This document shows positions 57,395 to 64,000 of a stretch of DNA of 64,000 nt, piece by piece. Below the pieces are notes generated by a model. That model worked only from the letters and a program-made list of their open reading frames with translations, was not told where the DNA came from and did not search any database. The stretch is taken from contig OX485805.1 in the NCBI GenBank assembly GCA_950295325.1, positions 45,594,758 through 45,658,757 of the forward strand, in the 5' to 3' direction. Origin of the DNA: Polytrichum commune (lineage: Eukaryota > Streptophyta > Polytrichopsida > Polytrichales > Polytrichaceae). The translations under genes were made by a program, and so were the position numbers. Numbering within the stretch: position 1 is the stretch's first letter; each line of letters starts with the position of its first letter.

Positions 57395-60300
57395 AACTCG
57401 TATTTAGGTAATTTCAGACTTCTGATGAGTTTGGAAATAAGCAAGCAATTTTTGGAAATATGAACACTTGTGCTTGAAGTGTTGATGATTGTACTCGCCA
57501 CGTAACCATTATGTAGGTGATTGTATATGAGAAGACAAGGACATGATATGTGCACATTGCAAACATTTGGCATCATGGTGGAGATATTGAAGTGGATGTG
57601 CAGTACATTAGTCTAGAATTGGCCAAAAAGTCCAATCCAATTTATCTAACTACTAGTTTTTATGGGGTCCTTTGTCTTGTGTGGCTACACGGATGTGTGA
57701 AATTAGATTTGCTCCACACTAATTTATCAACATTCTACACTATTTTGCATATTTATTACCTTAGTGACAAAGTACAAGAATTATGTTCTTTGTGGTTGCT
57801 ACACCGATGAATTAATGGATTTATAGTTTTTGTGATAGGTAATTTGCATGGATAAGGAGGTAACATATTCGGGAAGGCAACCTAATTACACGTGTTACTG
57901 TAGGTTGGGGTGTTAAAATGGACTTTTAAGTTTTCATAGGGGGTGCACCTAGTGTAAAATGTTGTACATACGAGCGATGCCTAACATATTTTTTGGAGTA
58001 ATTATTATTTTTGGCCTACATTATGAGGACTCTTCAATTATGTAATATTGGAATTCAAATCTTTTGATGGGATGGAATCTTAATTGTAGATTTTTGGAGC
58101 ATTCATATGCATAACCATATATTCATCTTAACAAATTAAGAAATTGTAAGTAGGACTAGAAGTAATAGAGACATTTTTCAAAGTTCCAACACAAATTCAC
58201 CCAACCCCTCCCCCATATCTTGCCATTGCCACATCACCAACTTGGGACTTGCCACTTTTTCAAGGTTGTTGCCTCAAAAACACCGATACCCACCACCCAG
58301 AACGTGCGTTGTGTGACTCTTAAGTTTTCGACCCCTATTTTGCGTCTGTAACCCACCATCTAGAACTTGCATTGTGTGAATTTTTGACCCCTCTCTTGCA
58401 TCCGACACCCACCACCCTTGTGTTGTGCGACTCTTGAGTTCTTTGATGCCTCTCATGCATGTCCTTGTGCGTCTCCTTGCTTGTAATGGGGCTCCTACAC
58501 CCCTCTAAGCTTGCCCCCACACACCCTTGTTTGCTGCACAACACATGAAAGAGAGGAGATCGAAATGAGGTTCTAGGAATTGTCTTTCACACTTCCCTAA
58601 AGGTTGCCTTAAACGAATGAAAAATGAATTTCCATGAATAAAATCTACCTCATTTGTTAGAATCACAGGAAAAAGATTATTCTCATAAGGCAAAGATCAT
58701 AAGGTCTCCCTAAGGTCTAGACACAATTTGGCCTTTGTTGGTAATTTGCAAAATATTATCTCAACCAACTTTTGATTTTTCTCTTGGGATATTTGCACAC
58801 GTATGTTACTTGTAATATTTTCTTTAAAAATCCTAACAACTAGTAGGTTAAGTTTTTTTTAACATGAGTATTTGGTATAGGTGCCATCATTTGTTAATTG
58901 TATTTTATTACATATTTTTTACTTTTGAATTTTTTTTGCCATTGTAGTTGGATTTTTGCTATGACTTAAAAGAACCAAACCTAGGGTACAAACTCTCAAA
59001 GAATGCTTAATTAGTGTCTTTTATAGGCCTTTGTCACATTACATTTCATTAATAGGATGACATGGTTGCTATTGCACTTTAAAACATAACTGACATGTCT
59101 TTCACTCCTCTTTCTCTCAAGGGTTCCTCTCAGGACCTCAATATAAATATTTCATTTCATCTTGTCTTTTGGCTATGGTATGTAAGTATCTATTTTATAA
59201 TTCTAAAGTGTAACCATAGTCTTTGGTAATTATGATCTTTTGAGCGTAACAATTGCCTTTGTAACCATTGGCCAATGCATCTTCAAATCACAACAAGTTT
59301 CTTCATTGATTGGTCAAGGTAAATTCCAGTGCAAGACAAATTGTTTATTCATAATTTCCAAGATTTAATTATTGCTCACGACTTTGCAATTTACAACCAA
59401 GATCAAGGTCAAGCTACAGTCTTGGCTACCCTACACAACCCACATCACCAATAAAAACCAATATAACACAATCATTTGTTATCTTTACAACCACACAACC
59501 ACACAACCAGACAAAACTATTTCTCATGATCCTTCTTAGTTGATAAAGGGATCTAAACCACTCACCAGACACATACACATAAGACTATAGTTCTCATATC
59601 AACTATATCATAATGTTATTTAGAGGTCCCATCTTGCCTTTTACCTTCCACATGTTTCAACAATTGTCAGGTGACCTCTCACACTGTAAGTTAAACCCTT
59701 GACCTTCTATTTCCTTAACACATTACACCTTTGCCTATCACAAGTTTGAACCTTTTTTTGCTCAAAATCAACAATGGTCTTTGCTTTCCGTGTTCATTCG
59801 ATCAACTCCTTACTAACTCCATCCTAGTCATTTAAATCCTCTTTCCTTGAGTGTTTGTAGTTGTAGTTTGACACGTTTCTTCATAGTGAGGCCTTCCTCA
59901 ACTAATGGTTTTACATGGGTTCTCTTCCACTTTTTGTGGATTTATTTATTGTTATGAGCAACCTCTATTCATTCACATATTACTTCACTCAACCACCCTT
60001 GGGCTAATTGTTTTACTCTTGTGGTAAAAATCTACTTATATTCTGACACTTCAAATATCATTGTATATTGTCAATCTTGAGACATAATTCTCTCACATAG
60101 ATCACTCAATCTCTCTCAATTGGAACACTTAGGAGTTTACAACTAATTGCTGTAGACAATCGTTGTAAACTATGTTCAATAGTTAGGATGCGAAATATAC
60201 CAAACTTTGTCTCAATAAATCACATGGATTTCATCTAGATTTAAATCACCCATGACATTACTTGTAAACTTATTCATAAGAAGCGTCATTAGGAAAGTTA

Positions 60301-61738
60301 CCACAATGACATAAAATATCATATGACACTTAATATAATATTTAGTGTAGTGCAAAGGAAAAATCCTCTTAAAAACTTTGGTGCTCTCTTATATGTGTGC
60401 ACACAAACACCTTTCATTTCTCAAACATCTAAGAAGTGTTACAATGAGCAACCTTCTTAGACGAGTCATGTTCCCCAAGTCTTGCTACTAGCCACTATAC
60501 ATATGTTGGTTCAAGTTCAGCTGCAAGTGACCCTTCCTCATGGTTAAATGAACTAACAATTGATTTGATATTGTTTTTTCACTCAAAGTTTCTTGTGGCC
60601 CCATTTAACAAACCCCATCTCACAACCCTTATTGTATTCTATATTTGTGGGGCCCAAATGTGCACTTAATTATGTATTCTCATGACAAATGTGACTTGAA
60701 CAACTAGTAAATTTGTAGCGTGATAAGTCATCGACTAATTAAAGAGGCATTTGGTCTACTTGAATTTGCACTGTTGATAGTTGGTGAAAGGCTACACTAA
60801 TGTACGTGCAATTGAGTTGACCCACGCTAGTTTATGACACTATTTTGGATAAATATCACCACACTAACAAAATACAAGGAAATTTATGTTTTTACTATGG
60901 TTGCCATACTTACGAATAAAAAAAATTATATGTTATTGTGATATGGTTTTGACCCTAGGTCATTTGCATGGGTAAAGAGGGAACCTATTTGCAAGGCCAA
61001 TTCAATTGCACATATCAATGTAAGAAGTTAGGAAAAATATTCAAGTTGAAGATCATATTTGTATTCTATTACTGCAAAAGGTGGTGGCAATAGCCCATGG
61101 ACGAAGAGACTCTTTCTTGATGTTTGCTTGCTTTACATGGTCATTCTTCTTAATTAGATACCTTATTTGTCAAGGCTTACATATGACAAGGCTTACAACC
61201 AAGAGTAGACATTGAAAAGACATGTGTGCTACATTGAGATTGGATTATCTGCTCATAAATTTAAAAAAATCAGTCTTAAGTTCATTCAGAAACACAATTG
61301 GGATGAAATGATAAAACCTATAAACCAATTTCCGATCCGATCAAATGACATCTGAGTGATTGCACAAGTCCAAAGGAGAAGATTGTCATCATGAAGAAGG
61401 TGGTTCTCTTGTATGTGCGCACACTTGGCCACCGTTCATAAAATTTTCATTCCTCTTCTACCATGTCACGTCGCCGAGTTTGCTCAAATATGCACATAAT
61501 TTTATTGCTCTCATGATACAGGGACCACCAATTTGTGGGCAGATCAGTTCATCAGGCGATAGGGTACAGTTAAAAGGCCTGTCTAGAAAATAGTACTCTA
61601 GCTGGAGATCAGATTCCTGCACTGCCAAAGGTTTTTCCTTTACTTGCAGATCATTAATGCCCATGCGTGTTAATTATATCATGCTTACATCAAAAATTAA
61701 TTTGCTGCAGCAAATTCACGTGTCAGGGATTCTTGCAC
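57395..61738. other. gene-poor AT-rich region
   Basis: Two related stretches lie at about 57.69-57.91 and 60.79-61.03 kb (shared TTTGCATGG(A/G)TAA and CACTATTTTG blocks). A Tc1-type end fragment lies at about 60.25-60.35 kb. No recognisable coding exon. The last few hundred bases are the presumed 3' region of the AAA-ATPase. Confidence 0.4.
60245..60350 (-). mobile_element. fragment of the Tc1-like family (one end only)
   Basis: On the minus strand it reads CTACACTAAATATTATATT..., then GTCATTGTGGTAAC and GACGCTTCTTATGAA, matching the left end of the element at 52281-52583. The other end was not found. Confidence 0.7.
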
Positions 61739-64000
61739 TCAAGTAGCAATCACATTGGGAGGAGGAGAATTCGAAGCCGAAGAATCAGCTATACTTGTTG
61801 GATCACGAGCTCCAACATTGTCGACATTAGGTTTGGGACTTGGCAAGTTGTCACCATCGGCGTGGGGAGACTCAGGCCTTGAGGAGTCATCGGAGCTAGT
61901 TTGATCTTGAGGGAAGTCTTGACCCTGCAAACTCGTTTCGAAAGGTTGCTCATCCTCAACATCATCATCACCATCATCAACAACATCCTCGTCGAATATT
62001 TCGCTGGTCGTATCGGGGTCCGCCGTCGGGGCGGATTTGAGCACTTCGAGGAGGCCTTTCAACGCCGCTGTAGGGTTCCGCTTCCTCTTCAACAACAACT
62101 CGCTCACGTCCGCGGGGGAGATGGCCTTGTCCGCAATGGCATTCTCGATGGCGGGAAAAAGCTTGTGCTTCTCGAGGTTTAAATTGTTCTGCGCGAGCGT
62201 CACGAACGCAGGGTAGCGGCACCACGACATGTGGATGTGCTTGTCCATGCGGCCCGCTCGGAGGAGCGCTTTGTCGAGCTTCTCGATGTAGTTTGTGGTG
62301 AAGATGATGATCCGCTCGTTCCCACAACACGACCACAGGCCGTCGGTAAAGTTCAGCAATCCGGAGAGTGTCACTCGCTTACGGCTCTGGAATTTTCAAA
62401 AAGCATCATGTCATACCAACAGGTCAATCGAATGTTGCAATTGCTAGTAAGATTGCATGGAAGTTGAAGGACTTTCAAGTCTAAACTTTGGTTAGGCCAC
62501 ATGTGGGCCTTGTGAACTAGGCTGCCATGGATGCGAGAAGCCCTGTTTACGAGATATAGTAGATGCCGAGGTATGTGGTGCCTACTACAGTCGATGGCAG
62601 GTCGACACTTGTTTATTATGGACCATTGTGCTCATGCCATGACAAGGATCATCAATTACCCTGGTATTGCGTCTCTTTATATTCAATTAAGAATAAACAC
62701 ATTAACAAAATGTCTTGGCGTGACCATTGTTTGGTCACTAATTTTCATAGGACATTTCTAAAAGAGTGGTGGTATATGGCTATAAAGGCTTGGGCTAAGA
62801 ATTGATACATGTTACAATATGATTTGACTATGCGCTCAAGCAATAGACGCTAACCTAGGTTCAATAAGGTAGAGGATGCTTCTAAAACCAACCCTTTGAA
62901 TGTCTCATCCTACTTTTAGAGGCCACACGGATGCTGCCACTTGCCCAAAATCAACCCCGCTTTCTCCTAAAACCGTCCCCGCACTACAACCAAGTTACAT
63001 CTTACCCAATAAAAAAATTGAGCTCTTACTAACTTTTGCATCCAAGATTTAAATAAATCTTAGAAGTAACCCACCCTAGTTATGTCCCGAAGCTTGCCCA
63101 ACACCAAGCCCCACTTTCTTCCAAATCCATCCCACCTTTCACCCAGATCCGCCCCTACTTTGTGCATGACACATTTGGAGAATAACGGTTAAGATGTGTT
63201 CCGATTGCGGGATTAGGAGACTTGCAGAGGATGAGGTTTGAAAAAGGGACGGAATCAACACCCTCCACCTTAGATAACACACTTGAGAGAACCTATGTGA
63301 TCGTTTTGAAGAGAAAGAGAAGCCTTGCTTTCAACTCTTATAACTTCTGCATCTAAACTCCGATCCTCAAGCTTGAATTGGGGCATTCACACCCTCGGTG
63401 GCCGGGCCTTTATCAAAATGGGCTATAGGGAATTGTCATGTCAAAATTAGATTGTCTTCCATGACCTCCGTGAATGTGAATGTGATTGCGATTTGATTTG
63501 TAATTGACCGACAACTACGCAGCAGTGAGTCTTGTATGATGTCCCGGACAACTGAAAGTTCGCAAATCTATGACATCAGTCTGTGGTAGACTTTGCAAGG
63601 TTTTCAGATGCACTCAATTAAGGACGAGTGCTGAGGACTCGTAAAGGAAGAACTATCATCTTTTCATGTGAGAAATTCTAGTCATGGAATTATGGGGTAA
63701 TGTGAGACATACGCTTGGGTCCGGGTTGTATGGATCTTCCGTCGTCTCTGCAGCCACCTTTGCTTTGGCACGTTCTGTGAGCTCCACCGAGCAATCGATG
63801 TCCTCGATCACGATCACGGATCGGTTTGTCGTATTGATGAGCAATTTTCGAAGCGCCGCATTGGAATACACTTCGGTGAGCTCCACATCATACACGTCGT
63901 AGTTCAGGAAATTTGCAATGGCCGCAATCATACTTGATTTCCCGGTCCCCGGAGGCCCGTAGAGGAGGTAGCCCCTCTTCCACGCTTTCCCCGCCTTCTG
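61739..64000 (-). CDS. second BCS1-like AAA-ATPase, partial (5' part beyond the window)
   Basis: Two exons on the minus strand: 64000-63713 (continues past the edge) and 62386-61739, separated by a 1326-bp GT-AG intron in phase 0. They encode about 311 C-terminal residues. Present are KAWKRGYLLYGPPGTGKSS (Walker A), SVIVIEDIDC (Walker B), IIIFTTNYIEKLDKALLRAG (sensor 1 and arginine finger) and RMDKHIHMSWCRYPAF. Exon boundaries, intron phase and core sequence match the gene at 17503-21257, so the two are paralogues about 40 kb apart in the same orientation. The C-terminal tail differs: here it is a long acidic and Ser/Pro-rich stretch (DEDVVDDGDDDVEDEQ). Catalytic residues are intact. Confidence 0.92.

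Noticed and set aside
61901..62467. plus-strand frames opposite the second AAA-ATPase
   Set aside because: Antisense shadows of the exon at 62386-61739.

Overview
This is nuclear DNA from a land plant. The genes are intron-rich and widely spaced, and the space between them is full of decayed DNA transposons. The first multi-exon gene encodes CFAP206, a radial-spoke/axoneme protein that is kept only in lineages with motile cilia. Next to it sits a plant-type nuclear cap-binding protein (CBP20), followed by plant-type BCS1-like AAA-ATPases. The combination points to a plant with flagellate sperm: a bryophyte, lycophyte, fern, cycad or Ginkgo. I cannot narrow this further from the sequence alone.

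Layout. 1-7.3 kb: an unassigned coding exon, then CFAP206 on the plus strand (ten exons traced, N-terminus missing). 8.9-11.9 kb: CBP20 on the minus strand, convergent with CFAP206. Eight exons are traced, one intron is a U12-type AT-AC intron, and another donor is probably GC or a weak GT. 12.1-13.8 kb: a dead Tc1-like transposon lying against the CBP20 upstream region. 15.1-15.7 kb: a TTAA-flanked piggyBac-like miniature element. 17.5-21.3 kb: a complete four-exon BCS1-like AAA-ATPase on the minus strand. 22-47 kb: no convincing host gene, but hAT-, pogo- and Harbinger-like miniature elements, one of them nested. 47.1-48.4 kb: a four-exon single-domain cyclophilin on the plus strand. 49-61 kb: another transposon-rich stretch with two more nested insertions and a decayed peptide-repeat sequence. 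61.7-64.0 kb: the 3' half of a second BCS1-like AAA-ATPase on the minus strand, running off the window.

The host genes have unrelated jobs: cilia, cap binding and RNA processing, organelle AAA-ATPases, and prolyl isomerisation. They do not form a cluster, apart from the two AAA-ATPases, which look like a local duplication. Two themes recur. Tandem duplications of non-coding DNA occur in introns or upstream of three of the genes; in one AAA-ATPase intron they copy the exon 1 splice junction. Nested transposons with readable target-site duplications let the order of insertion be reconstructed.
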